From NCBI RefSeq assembly GCF_000828655.1, contig NZ_AP014509.1, forward strand, positions 1,550,001-1,614,000: a DNA stretch of 64,000 bases. The letters run 5' to 3'. Made by a program: the position numbers and the translations under genes. This document shows positions 7,034-15,465 of this stretch, piece after piece; position 1 is the stretch's first letter; the number at the start of each line of letters is the position of its first letter. This DNA is from Thermotoga caldifontis AZM44c09. Lineage in GTDB: Bacteria; Thermotogota; Thermotogae; Thermotogales; DSM-5069. The notes under the pieces were generated by a model. The model made no database searches and was not told the DNA's origin. It saw nothing but the letters and a program-made list of their open reading frames with translations.

Positions 7034-8752
7034 TCACGGTACTCCTATCACTGTACCTTCCCTTCGCGGATCCGCTCCACCGTAAAGTTTACCGGTCTCG
7101 ATGTCTATCACTATGCTCTGCACACTACCCATCACGATCGGGTTTTCCGCCATCTTGTGCCCGCGAAGCTCCAGTTCGCGTTTCACGTGCTCTGCTATAC
7201 CAGCTTCCCACTGAACCGTAGGATAACTCGAACTGAAGATCCTCGGTGCGTTGATAGCTTCCTGAACGCTCATACCGTGATCGATCATGTTCATGATCAC
7301 CTGCATGACCGTCGTTATGATCCTCGCTCCACCGGGTGAACCAACACTGAAGATGGGTTTTCCGTCTTTGAACACGATGGTAGGTGTCATACTGCTTCTC
7401 GGGCGTTTTCCGGGTTGAACTTCGTTCGCACCACCGGGCACAAAGTCGAAGTCGGTCATTTCGTTGTTGAGCATGAAACCGAAGCCCGGTACCATGAGGC
7501 CAGATCCAAAAACATCTTCGATCGTCGTCGTGCAGGCGACCAGATTACCCCACTTATCGCGAACCGTATAGTGTGTGGTTTGAGAGGTCTCGCTCTCGTA
7601 ATTCAACGCGGCGAATCTGTCCAAATCTGCCTCAACGTTCGCCTCTTCATATTCCCAGGGGTTACCCGGTTTTATGTTCGGATTTGCCTTTTGGAAATCT
7701 ATGAGCGATCGTCTCTGTTCGATGTAGCGATCGTCCAGGTATCCTTTGAACGGTATCTTGACAAAATCTGCGTCGGCCAGATATTTACCCCTGTCGGCGT
7801 ACGCGATACGCATGGCTTCGATCATCAAATGCAGAGTTTGCGTGGTGTTGTGCCCAAGCGCGCGAATGTCGTAAGCTTCAAGTATTTTCAACATCTGCAA
7901 GAGTGTGAGCCCTCCCGAACTTGGAGGAGGCATGGACACGATTTCGTAGCCACGATACGTTCCGCGTATCGGTTCCCTGAACTTGACTTCGTAATTTGTG
8001 AGATCCTCAAGGGTCATCGTACCGCCACGACTCTGGACGGCTTCGACAATGGCTTTGGCTATGTCGCCCTTGTAGAAGATGTCGGGTCCGTAGTCTTTAA
8101 TGAGCTTGAACGTCTTGGCCAAATCAGGTTGTACGAGCAGTGCGCCTTCGGGCAACGGTTCACCGTTCGGTGCGAACACCTGCTTGGCCGCTTCGTTGAA
8201 CTTGTACATGCTGTCCTTGATCGATTGAGCCAGAACCCTGTTCACCATCACGCCCTTTTCGGCGAGTTCGATCGCCGGCTCGATCACCTGGGCGAGGCTC
8301 ATGGTACCGAATTTTTCGAGTGCTGTAACCATGCCTTTCAGTGTACCTGGAACACCGATCGCATGACCAGTGAGTATGGCTGTTCTGAAAGGCAAAGGCT
8401 TACCTTCCGAGTCGAGGAACATCGTCGGTTTGGCTCCGGCAGGCGCTTGCTCACGGTAATCGATCACGACAACTTTGTTTTCCTTAGCCAGATAGATCAT
8501 CATGAAACCCCCGCCACCGATGCCCGACATCATGGGCTCGACAACGTTCAGCGCGAACTGAATCGCAACGGCGGCGTCCACCGCGTTTCCACCTTGCTGG
8601 AGTATCCTGGCGCCAACCAAGGATGCCAAAGGATGTGATGTGGCCACCATCCCTGTGTAAACAGAAGGCACGTCTTTGGGAACACCAGGCGTGGAAGACA
8701 GCAAAGTTGCGACGATCGTTAGGACGAAGATCGTTGCGAGCAACCTTTTCAC
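7034..8752 (-). CDS. ggt: Gamma-glutamyltranspeptidase (glutathione hydrolase family)
   Basis: 572 residues. Enzyme of the N-terminal nucleophile family that cleaves or transfers gamma-glutamyl groups from glutathione and related compounds outside the cytoplasm. The precursor cuts itself before a conserved threonine; the sequence SETSQTTHYTV (near the start of the small subunit) supplies it, followed by GNLVACTTTIE, and later MTPTIV and GSPGGARI of the substrate-binding and oxyanion region. A signal peptide (MKRLLATIFVLTIVATLLSS) starts at GTG 8752, which has GGGGGG upstream; an ATG 48 bases earlier lacks this site. Full length for the family. Confidence 0.92.
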   Translation of the reverse strand: MKRLLATIFVLTIVATLLSSTPGVPKDVPSVYTGMVATSHPLASLVGARILQQGGNAVDAAVAIQFALNVVEPMMSGIGGGGFMMIYLAKENKVVVIDYREQAPAGAKPTMFLDSEGKPLPFRTAILTGHAIGVPGTLKGMVTALEKFGTMSLAQVIEPAIELAEKGVMVNRVLAQSIKDSMYKFNEAAKQVFAPNGEPLPEGALLVQPDLAKTFKLIKDYGPDIFYKGDIAKAIVEAVQSRGGTMTLEDLTNYEVKFREPIRGTYRGYEIVSMPPPSSGGLTLLQMLKILEAYDIRALGHNTTQTLHLMIEAMRIAYADRGKYLADADFVKIPFKGYLDDRYIEQRRSLIDFQKANPNIKPGNPWEYEEANVEADLDRFAALNYESETSQTTHYTVRDKWGNLVACTTTIEDVFGSGLMVPGFGFMLNNEMTDFDFVPGGANEVQPGKRPRSSMTPTIVFKDGKPIFSVGSPGGARIITTVMQVIMNMIDHGMSVQEAINAPRIFSSSYPTVQWEAGIAEHVKRELELRGHKMAENPIVMGSVQSIVIDIETGKLYGGADPRREGTVIGVP

Positions 8753-8772
8753 AGGAATCCCCCCTTGCTTCG

Positions 8773-8800
8773 ATTGTAGCACTTCGGCGAACAGCTCCAA
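8773..8800 (-). promoter_or_regulatory. Likely promoter of gamma-glutamyltranspeptidase
   Basis: On the minus strand TTGGAG (8800-8795) and TACAAT (8778-8773) are 16 bp apart, about 20 bp before the GTG start. The match at -10 is good, at -35 partial. Confidence 0.5.
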
Positions 8801-8975
8801 CTTCGAATGCGGAAAAGGAATTCAACCAGAATCCCTGCTCTTCGAATCTAACCTGAAGAGCTGCGGAAAGTGAGATGTTAAATCACTGAGGAACTCGCGG
8901 GGGGAACTACTCGCCGCACAAGATCCTTCCAACGATCATGAACAAAGGTTTAACCGATCGATGGATGTGACTGTC
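8801..8975. other. Non-coding gap between fliE and gamma-glutamyltranspeptidase
   Basis: About 175 bp. I see no convincing open frame, hairpin terminator or repeat here. The flgB-flgC-fliE run ends at 8976 with no clear Rho-independent terminator. Confidence 0.5.
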
Positions 8976-9269
8976 TCACAACTGCATGCGCATGATCTCT
9001 CTGTAGGCTTCAACGATCCTGTTCCTCACCTCGGTGGTGAGTCTGAGAGCGATCGTGGCCTTCTCCGCTTCGATGATGACTTCGTGGATGTTGCTGATCT
9101 TTCCGAGGGCGAAGTCTGAGGCCATCTTTTCGGCGTTCTTCTGCACCTGGTTCACCTTATCGAAGGCCTCTTTCAGTATTTCGGCGAAGTCCGGAGCACT
9201 TCTTGAGCCTTTCTGATCCTGAGGCTTCTGAATGCCAGAAGGTTCAATCCTGTTGATCCCATCTATCAC
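8976..9269 (-). CDS. fliE: Flagellar hook-basal body protein FliE
   Basis: 97 residues, the normal size. FliE joins the MS ring to the proximal rod of the flagellar basal body. The C-terminal two thirds, from [19 protein letters not shown] to [19 protein letters not shown] and ending YREIMRMQL, match the family pattern. GTG 9269 begins 6 bp after the flgC stop. It is third in a flgB-flgC-fliE run. In many bacteria fliF follows, but here the run ends at an unrelated gene. Confidence 0.93.
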   Translation of the reverse strand: MIDGINRIEPSGIQKPQDQKGSRSAPDFAEILKEAFDKVNQVQKNAEKMASDFALGKISNIHEVIIEAEKATIALRLTTEVRNRIVEAYREIMRMQL

Positions 9270-9275
9270 TCAAGA

Positions 9276-9683
9276 TCAACCCCTTCCGATCTGCAGAGCG
9301 CTGTTTATCATCGATTTCGTGACGTTGAAAGCTGAAACGTTGGCTTCGTAAGACCTCTGAGCGTTGATCAGATCTACCATTTCTCTGAGCACGTTCACGT
9401 TGGGATACCTCACATAACCGTTCTCGTCGGCGTCTGGATGCGCTGGATCGTAGACGAGCCTGAACGGAGAAGGATCTTCTTCTATTCGTACCACCCTCAC
9501 AGCCGAGGTGCTGGCTCTGTCTATGATGTACTCGGCGAAGATCGGAATCCTTCTTCTGTAAGGTTCACCGCGCTCTGTCCTGGTGGTCTCTGAATTCGCT
9601 ATGTTGCTCGCTATGACATCGAGCCTGAGACGCTGAGCCGTCATTCCAGAAGCGCTGACTCTGAAAATCGTGAACTCGTCCAT
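9276..9683 (-). CDS. flgC: Flagellar basal-body rod protein FlgC
   Basis: 135 residues. Proximal rod subunit of the flagellum. The N-terminal motif SASGMTAQRLRLDVIASNIAN and the C-terminal helix YPNVNVLREMVDLINAQRSYEANVSAF, quoted only in part, are the paired rod-protein coiled-coil regions. ATG 9683 follows GAGAGGTG; a GTG nine bases upstream overlaps that ribosome site. It begins 1 bp after the flgB stop codon. Confidence 0.95.
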   Translation of the reverse strand: MDEFTIFRVSASGMTAQRLRLDVIASNIANSETTRTERGEPYRRRIPIFAEYIIDRASTSAVRVVRIEEDPSPFRLVYDPAHPDADENGYVRYPNVNVLREMVDLINAQRSYEANVSAFNVTKSMINSALQIGRG

Positions 9684-9684
9684 A

Positions 9685-10062
9685 TTATACACCTCTCAAA
9701 ACCGTGTTGTAGTATTCGATGTTCTTGGACATGAGCCTCGACAGCACCTCGTATCTCAGACCGTTCGCGACCATTTGAGACACTTCGTAATCGATGTCCA
9801 CGCCGTTGAAATCGTTCCTGTAGAAAGATTGTCTGTCGACCTCGATGCGTGCCCGCGGCAAAGATTGAACTGAGGCTATGTGCCTTTCGTGTGTTGTGGT
9901 GAGGCGAACTTTCGAAGCCTCTTTCAAAAGTTCTTCGAACAGAACGTACTTGCGTCGATAGTTGGGCGTCTCGGCGTTCGCTATGTTCTGAGCGTGAACG
10001 CTCTGCCTGAGCATCGCAACGTCCATGGCAACCTTTATGATCTGAAAGTTGGTGTTGAACAT
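9685..10062 (-). CDS. flgB: Flagellar basal-body rod protein FlgB
   Basis: 125 residues. Proximal rod subunit. The first part MFNTNFQIIKVAMDVAMLRQ and SVHAQNIANAETPNYRRK are typical for FlgB, and the C-terminal VSQMVANGLRYEVLSRLMSK is the second rod helix. ATG 10062 is preceded by GGGAGG at correct spacing; the frame extends further upstream without such a site. It is first in the run, divergent from the Sua5-type gene, and the 72 bp between them must hold its promoter, though I see no strong one. Confidence 0.94.
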   Translation of the reverse strand: MFNTNFQIIKVAMDVAMLRQSVHAQNIANAETPNYRRKYVLFEELLKEASKVRLTTTHERHIASVQSLPRARIEVDRQSFYRNDFNGVDIDYEVSQMVANGLRYEVLSRLMSKNIEYYNTVLRGV

Positions 10063-10142
10063 GATCTGCCTCCCGATGAACTTTTCTACGTGTACGTGTG
10101 TCACTCCTAAGGTAGAATGGTTGTGAAAAAGGGGTGTTCGTC

Positions 10143-11156
10143 TTGAGCTTGATCTTGAAGGTGGATCCGATAAACCCTTCCGCCGAAATACTCAAGAAGG
10201 CGGCTGAAGTGATCAAAAGAGGTGGGACCGTCGCTTTCCCGACGGAGACCGTGTACGGTCTTGGAGCGAACTGTTTCGACAGGGCGGCGGTCCTTCGTGT
10301 ATTCGAGATCAAGAGAAGACCCGCGGACAATCCACTCATCGTGCACATATCGAATCTGAAACAACTCGACCTTTTGATCGAAGACGACATCAACAAGGCA
10401 AAAACTTTGATCGAAACCTTCTGGCCAGGCCCCGTGACGATCATCTTCAAAAAGAAGCCGCAGGTTCCAAAGGAGGTCACTGGCGGGCTGGAAACGGTCG
10501 CAGTGAGGATGCCGAGTCATCCCGTGGCGAAGATGCTCATAGAACTCAGTGATACGCCCATCGCTGCACCGAGTGCGAACCTTTCTGGAAGACCGAGCCC
10601 GACGAGTGCACAGCACGTCATAGAGGATCTCTACGGATCGGTGGACGTGATCATCGATGCTGGTGAAACCCCCCTGGGTCTGGAATCGACCGTGATAGAC
10701 CTTTCCCGGGAAAGGCCCACGCTCTTGAGGCCAGGTCCTGCGACGGTGGAAGAGATACGCAGGGTGGTTCCAGAGCTGCACATACCCGATTTTCTGCTCG
10801 GAAAAGCCCAGGTTGAGAGACCGCTCGCGCCAGGCATGATGTACAGACACTACGCACCGAACAAGCCTCTGATCTTGGTCTTAGATGAGAGAAAACTCGA
10901 CAGCGTTCTGATGATGCATCCAGATGCGCCCATCGTCTGTCCCGAAGAGATGGCGGGAAACTTCTACGGAAGAAGGATCATCGTCATGGGAAAACTTTCA
11001 GAACCTTACACGATCGCCCAGAACCTTTTCAAGGTGCTCAGATCCGTGGACAACTACGCTGCGGATGTCGCCATCGTGGTCGGCCTACCCGAGAAAGGTA
11101 TACTGTTCTCGGTGATGAACAGACTCAGGAAGGCCGCAAGCCAGGTGGTTGAATGA
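10143..11156 (+). CDS. L-threonylcarbamoyladenylate synthase (Sua5 type)
   Basis: 337 residues. Makes the threonylcarbamoyl-AMP intermediate for t6A at tRNA position 37. Residues about 10-200 are the YrdC domain (VAFPTETVYGLGAN, then KRRPADNPLIVHI and APSANLSGRPSPT); after a linker, the last ~130 residues are the extra Sua5 domain, so this is the long form. Start is uncertain: GTG 10134 overlaps the ribosome site AAAGGGGTG, so I prefer TTG 10143. A TAGAAT at 10113-10118 may be a -10 box. Confidence 0.92.
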   Translation: MSLILKVDPINPSAEILKKAAEVIKRGGTVAFPTETVYGLGANCFDRAAVLRVFEIKRRPADNPLIVHISNLKQLDLLIEDDINKAKTLIETFWPGPVTIIFKKKPQVPKEVTGGLETVAVRMPSHPVAKMLIELSDTPIAAPSANLSGRPSPTSAQHVIEDLYGSVDVIIDAGETPLGLESTVIDLSRERPTLLRPGPATVEEIRRVVPELHIPDFLLGKAQVERPLAPGMMYRHYAPNKPLILVLDERKLDSVLMMHPDAPIVCPEEMAGNFYGRRIIVMGKLSEPYTIAQNLFKVLRSVDNYAADVAIVVGLPEKGILFSVMNRLRKAASQVVE

Positions 11157-11235
11157 ACCTTCAAATTTTGTTCGTGCACGTTTCACAATGTTTCGGCGCA
11201 GATGTTGTATCATCGTGGACAAAGGGGGATGAGAA

Positions 11236-11805
11236 TTGGTCGAACTTTACGTTCCAAAACTCGAAGAGTACATGCCGGACAAAGCGGTGTTCCTTGCGCG
11301 ATTGAGAACGCGTTACAGAAGCGTGGTTGCCGAAACAGAGATGCTCGTGCGTTTCAACGAACTCTTCCTCGAGGGACTGAAGGTTTCAAAACCTCTCGTT
11401 CATCACGCCGTTTTCCCTGTAGAAGAACTTCCTTCCCCCCTGGTTCCCCGTTCCTTCACTGGTGTGAAGCGTGTCAGTCTTTTCCTTTCGACGCTGGGAA
11501 AAGAAATCGATGAACTGGTGAATTCTTTGCTCGAAGAGAATCGAACGTACGATGCGGCCGTTTTGGACGCGTGGGCTTCCGAGGCACTGGAGGCGTTGAA
11601 CGAAGCGTTCGACAGGAAACTGAGAGAAAGGTTCGGCAGAGGAACGATGCGTTTTTCACCGGGCTACGGCGATGTGGATATAAGGTGGAACAGATACATA
11701 GTGGGGCTCCTGAAGATAGAAAACGTTGAAGTTCTGGACAGCGGCATCATGGTCCCGCGGAAGACCACAACGTGCATGATAGGGTGGTACGATGAAGAGG
11801 AATGA
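11236..11805 (+). CDS. Stand-alone reactivation-domain protein of cobalamin-dependent methionine synthase
   Basis: 189 residues. Its sequence (FFLSTLGKEIDEL-type segment, AWASEALEALNEAF and RFSPGYGDVDI) resembles the C-terminal activation domain of MetH, which uses S-adenosylmethionine to remethylate oxidised cobalamin. RFSPGYGD corresponds to the AdoMet-binding RxxPGYxx motif. In E. coli this domain is part of MetH; here it is separate and overlaps the MetH gene by 14 bp, as in Thermotoga maritima. Start TTG 11236 follows GGGGGATGAG. It is the first gene of the methionine operon. Confidence 0.85.
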   Translation: MVELYVPKLEEYMPDKAVFLARLRTRYRSVVAETEMLVRFNELFLEGLKVSKPLVHHAVFPVEELPSPLVPRSFTGVKRVSLFLSTLGKEIDELVNSLLEENRTYDAAVLDAWASEALEALNEAFDRKLRERFGRGTMRFSPGYGDVDIRWNRYIVGLLKIENVEVLDSGIMVPRKTTTCMIGWYDEEE

Positions 11806-14116
11806 ATTTCTGAACCTTCTCGAAAAGCGAGTGCTTTTCTTAGATGGTGCTTACGGTACCGAACTGTTCAAAAGGGGATTTCGGGGAAAGCTGATCGAAA
11901 CTTTGAACATAGATGATCCCGAGATGGTCAGACGGCTCCAGCAGGATTACGTAGACGCGGGGGCGGACATACTGCTCACGAACACTTTCAGTGCGAACAG
12001 ATTCAAGCTCAGCCAGTACGGTCTTGCAGAATCGATAGAACGTATCAACAGGAAAGCGGTGGAGATAGCAAAATCTGTTTGCAAGAACGGTCAGCTCGTG
12101 TTCGGTGACATGTCTTCGACTGGCAGTTTCGTCAAGCCCATGGGAGAGATCGACTTCGAGGAGGCGTACGAAGTTTTCAAAGAACAGGCTTCCATCCTGA
12201 TAGATGCGGGTGTGGATGGGATCATCATCGAAACGATGAGCGATCTGAAAGAGTTGAAGGCCGCGATACTCGCCGTGAGGGATGTGTCTGAAGAAATTCC
12301 GCTGGTGGTGTCGATGACCTTCGAAGAGGACGGAAAATCCGTCACCGGAACATCGGTGGAGATCTATGCCACGCTCATGAACGATCTGGACGTGGACGTG
12401 GTAGGGATAAACTGCACGCTCGAACCGAAACAGATGCTCTCCGTATTCTCGAAGCTTGCCAAGTACTGCAGAAAACCACTCTGCGTCGAGCCGAACGCGG
12501 GAAAACCGTTGCTGGTCGGGAACAGGATCGTTTACAGAACGAGCCCTGAGGAGTTCGCCATCTACATGAGGGACTTCGTTGAAATGGGTGCGAACATCGT
12601 CGGTGGATGCTGCGGCACGGGTCCCGAGCACATAAAGATGATGACCAGCTACGTGGGAGAAAGAAGGCCGGTTGAAAGGCAGGTCGTTGAGCAGCAGTTT
12701 CTTTCGTCCAGAACCGTTTTGAAGTCGGTCGAACCTTTTCTGATCATCGGGGAAAGGATCAACGCGACTGGGAAGAAAAAGCTCCAGGAAGAGATCAGAC
12801 AGATGAACTTCTCCCAGCTGATCAGGCTCGCACAGGAGCAGGAACAGGAAGGATGCGCGATCATAGACGTGAACCTTGGACTCGAAAAGGTGCTCAGTGA
12901 AGAACACTTCAAGGTTTTGATCAACGAACTGGACAGGTACGCGAGCCTGCCGCTTTCCATAGACGTTCAGACGCTGGATTTTCTAAAGGTGTGCTTCAGA
13001 GAGTACGTCGGCAGACCCATTCTGAACTCCGCGACGTGCGATGAAAAGCATCTGCTTTCCAGAATAGAGCTGATCAAGCGCTACGGTGGTATGCTCATCG
13101 TGCTGTGCATGGAGAAGGAGATTCCGGAGGACAGCGAAGGCAGGGTGAGACTCGCGAAAAGGGCCGCGGAGATCTTGAAATCCGAAGGCGTGGATCTGGA
13201 CAGAGTCTTTTTCGATCCTCTGGTACTGCCGGTCGGCGCGAAAAAGGACTACCGCGTCACTGTGGAAACCATAAGAAAGCTGAGGGAACTGGGTCTGAAG
13301 AGCAGCATAGGCCTTTCGAACCTGAGTTTTGGTCTGCCCGAGAGAGAAAGTGTGAACGCGGCGTTCTTGTCTCTCTGTGTCGATGCCGGTCTGAACGCGG
13401 CGATACTGAACAGCAGGGAGCAGACGACCATGAACGTTCTGAAAGGTGCGCTGACCTTGAGGGGAGAACAGATCGTGAAACTGGAACAGCTCGAAGAGGA
13501 ACCCTTGGTGAATTACATACTGAAAGGTCAGCGCGAGCAGATAATGGAACTGGTCAAAGACCTGTTGAAGGACCACGATCCGCTGTACGTGAGCCAGAAC
13601 ATCCTGGCGAAGGCGATGGAGAGGGTCGGTCAGCTCTACGCGACCGGGAAGATTTATCTACCACACCTGTTGCTCGCGGCGGAGACGGTTCAGCCCGTTT
13701 TCGATCATCTCAACAGCCTGATAGGTAGTTCCCAGAAGAAGCTCGGAACCGTGGTTCTGGCGACGGTGCAGGATGACATACACGACATAGGAAAGAAGAT
13801 CGTCGCCACGGTGCTGAGAAGCGGTGGATTCGAAGTGATAGACCTTGGAAAGAACGTCCCAGCGGAGAAGATACTCGCGGCGGTGAGGGAGATCAAACCG
13901 GACATAGTGGGCCTCTCAGCGATGATGACGACGACCGTGGGCTATGTGAAAGAAACCGCCGACCTTTTGAGAGAAAACGGCGTGGACGTCTTCATCGTGG
14001 CCGGTGGGGCATCGATGAACCAGCAGCTCGCACAGCAGTTCCAAGTGTACTACGCGAAGGATGCACTGGAAGCGCTGAACCTATGCAAAAGGCTGGTCGG
14101 AGGTGAGAAGAGTTGA
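11792..14116 (+). CDS. metH: Cobalamin-dependent methionine synthase lacking the reactivation domain
   Basis: 774 residues. Transfers a methyl group from methyltetrahydrofolate via methylcobalamin to homocysteine. Order: homocysteine-binding barrel (1-300) with zinc ligands Cys208 (GINCT) and Cys273/Cys274 (GGCCGTG); folate-binding barrel (about 320-560; IIGERINATGKKK); cobalamin cap and B12-binding domains (about 570-774) with DDIHDIGKK, whose histidine near residue 664 binds cobalt. It ends just after the B12 domain, about 450 residues shorter than E. coli MetH; the missing domain is the preceding gene. Confidence 0.96.
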   Translation: MKRNEFLNLLEKRVLFLDGAYGTELFKRGFRGKLIETLNIDDPEMVRRLQQDYVDAGADILLTNTFSANRFKLSQYGLAESIERINRKAVEIAKSVCKNGQLVFGDMSSTGSFVKPMGEIDFEEAYEVFKEQASILIDAGVDGIIIETMSDLKELKAAILAVRDVSEEIPLVVSMTFEEDGKSVTGTSVEIYATLMNDLDVDVVGINCTLEPKQMLSVFSKLAKYCRKPLCVEPNAGKPLLVGNRIVYRTSPEEFAIYMRDFVEMGANIVGGCCGTGPEHIKMMTSYVGERRPVERQVVEQQFLSSRTVLKSVEPFLIIGERINATGKKKLQEEIRQMNFSQLIRLAQEQEQEGCAIIDVNLGLEKVLSEEHFKVLINELDRYASLPLSIDVQTLDFLKVCFREYVGRPILNSATCDEKHLLSRIELIKRYGGMLIVLCMEKEIPEDSEGRVRLAKRAAEILKSEGVDLDRVFFDPLVLPVGAKKDYRVTVETIRKLRELGLKSSIGLSNLSFGLPERESVNAAFLSLCVDAGLNAAILNSREQTTMNVLKGALTLRGEQIVKLEQLEEEPLVNYILKGQREQIMELVKDLLKDHDPLYVSQNILAKAMERVGQLYATGKIYLPHLLLAAETVQPVFDHLNSLIGSSQKKLGTVVLATVQDDIHDIGKKIVATVLRSGGFEVIDLGKNVPAEKILAAVREIKPDIVGLSAMMTTTVGYVKETADLLRENGVDVFIVAGGASMNQQLAQQFQVYYAKDALEALNLCKRLVGGEKS

Positions 14117-15465
14117 GCAGGTTCGTGCTCAAGTTCGGTGGTTCGAATCTGAAGAGCAGAGACGATCTTTTCAAGATCCTGGACGTTGTGAAGATGTACA
14201 AAGGCAGCCTGATCGTGGTGGTATCCGCCGTCTACGGTGTCACGAACCAGTTGATAGACGCCGTTTCGAAGATCGATCGGCTCGACGTCGATGCTTTTCT
14301 TCAATCTCTCTACGAGCGCTACCGATCCTTCATAGGCAAAGACGACGAAGAGCTGAAGGATCGGGTTTTCGAAATCAGAGACGTTCTGCTGGGCTCGAAA
14401 CTTCTGAAAGAAGTTCCCGTGGAGTTTCAGGATTACATCGTCAGCCACGGTGAGCGCTGTTCGTCTCTGATGATAACCAGATTTTTCAACGAACACGGTC
14501 TGGACTTCGAAGAGGCGTTGCCCGAGCAGTTCGGACTGGTGACGGACGGTAAGTTCGGTAACGCGACGGTCGACCTTGAGGCGAGCCGCCGGAACGCGGT
14601 TGCGTTCTTCAAGAAGAACAGAAACTACGTCGTTCCCGGTTTTTACGGGCTTCACGATGGAAGAGTCACCATACTGGGTCGCGGTGGGAGCGATTACACG
14701 GCAACTTCACTGGCTTACTGTTTGGACGCAGAGAGGGTGGACCTGTACAAAGACGTGTCCGGTTTCATGACGTGCGATCCGAAGCATGTGAAGAACGTCA
14801 AACCCGTGAAGATGCTCTCTTACGATGAAGCTGCAGAGCTCTCCTACTTCGGAGCGAAGATACTGCACCATGCGACCGTTGAACCTTTGAGAAAGAAGGG
14901 CATACCGCTGTACGTGTTCAACATAAACCAGTTCAAAGGCATCGACGAACCTGACACGATCATAACCGCGAACGGTTCGACAACGAAGGACGTGGTCAAG
15001 AGCATTTCTTTCACCGACGACATCGCCATCGTTCAGTTCAAAGGTTCCAACGTGGGTCGTGTGCCGGGCTTGCTCGGTCAGATCGCATCGACGTTCGGTG
15101 CCGAGAACATCAACATAAAATCCGTGATAACGGCTCAGACGAGTATAAACGTGCTCATCTCGCGACAGGATCTGGAAAAATCGAAGAAGATCGTTTCAAA
15201 GCTGAACATCCCGGAGGTCGAACAGATCGATTTCAAGACGAACATCTCTCTGATCGCGGCGGTGGGAAACGGTGTGCTCCAGAAACACGGGATCGCGGCG
15301 AGGATCTTTTCCGCCGTGTCTAAGGAGAAGATCAACGTTTTGATGATCTCGGCGGGTGCGTCGGAAGTGACCGTCTATTTCATCGTCAGTGTTGAAGACA
15401 GAGACAAAGCCCTCCGAGCGATACATGAAGAATTTTTTGGAGGTGTCGAAAATGAGAACGATTGA
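14113..15465 (+). CDS. Aspartate kinase
   Basis: 450 residues. Phosphorylates aspartate, first step towards threonine, methionine and lysine. The N-terminal kinase domain shows KFGGSN, VSHGER and GRGGSDYTAT; the last ~150 residues contain two ACT regulatory domains (VGRVPGLLGQIASTFG and GNGVLQKHGIAARIF). TTG 14113 overlaps the MetH stop by 4 bp. Position between metH and the homocysteine-forming gene suggests a methionine-dedicated isozyme, perhaps feedback-controlled by the ACT domains; the effector is not visible from sequence. Confidence 0.93.
   Translation: MSRFVLKFGGSNLKSRDDLFKILDVVKMYKGSLIVVVSAVYGVTNQLIDAVSKIDRLDVDAFLQSLYERYRSFIGKDDEELKDRVFEIRDVLLGSKLLKEVPVEFQDYIVSHGERCSSLMITRFFNEHGLDFEEALPEQFGLVTDGKFGNATVDLEASRRNAVAFFKKNRNYVVPGFYGLHDGRVTILGRGGSDYTATSLAYCLDAERVDLYKDVSGFMTCDPKHVKNVKPVKMLSYDEAAELSYFGAKILHHATVEPLRKKGIPLYVFNINQFKGIDEPDTIITANGSTTKDVVKSISFTDDIAIVQFKGSNVGRVPGLLGQIASTFGAENINIKSVITAQTSINVLISRQDLEKSKKIVSKLNIPEVEQIDFKTNISLIAAVGNGVLQKHGIAARIFSAVSKEKINVLMISAGASEVTVYFIVSVEDRDKALRAIHEEFFGGVENEND

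Noticed and set aside
7415..8638. A 407-codon open frame on the plus strand across gamma-glutamyltranspeptidase
   Set aside because: It is antisense to a full-length enzyme with intact motifs and shows no family pattern itself; high GC third positions create such shadows.
11157..11235. SAM riboswitch or T-box before the methionine operon
   Set aside because: The 79-bp gap is too short for either and has no T-box sequence or terminator; only a possible TATCAT -10 box is seen.
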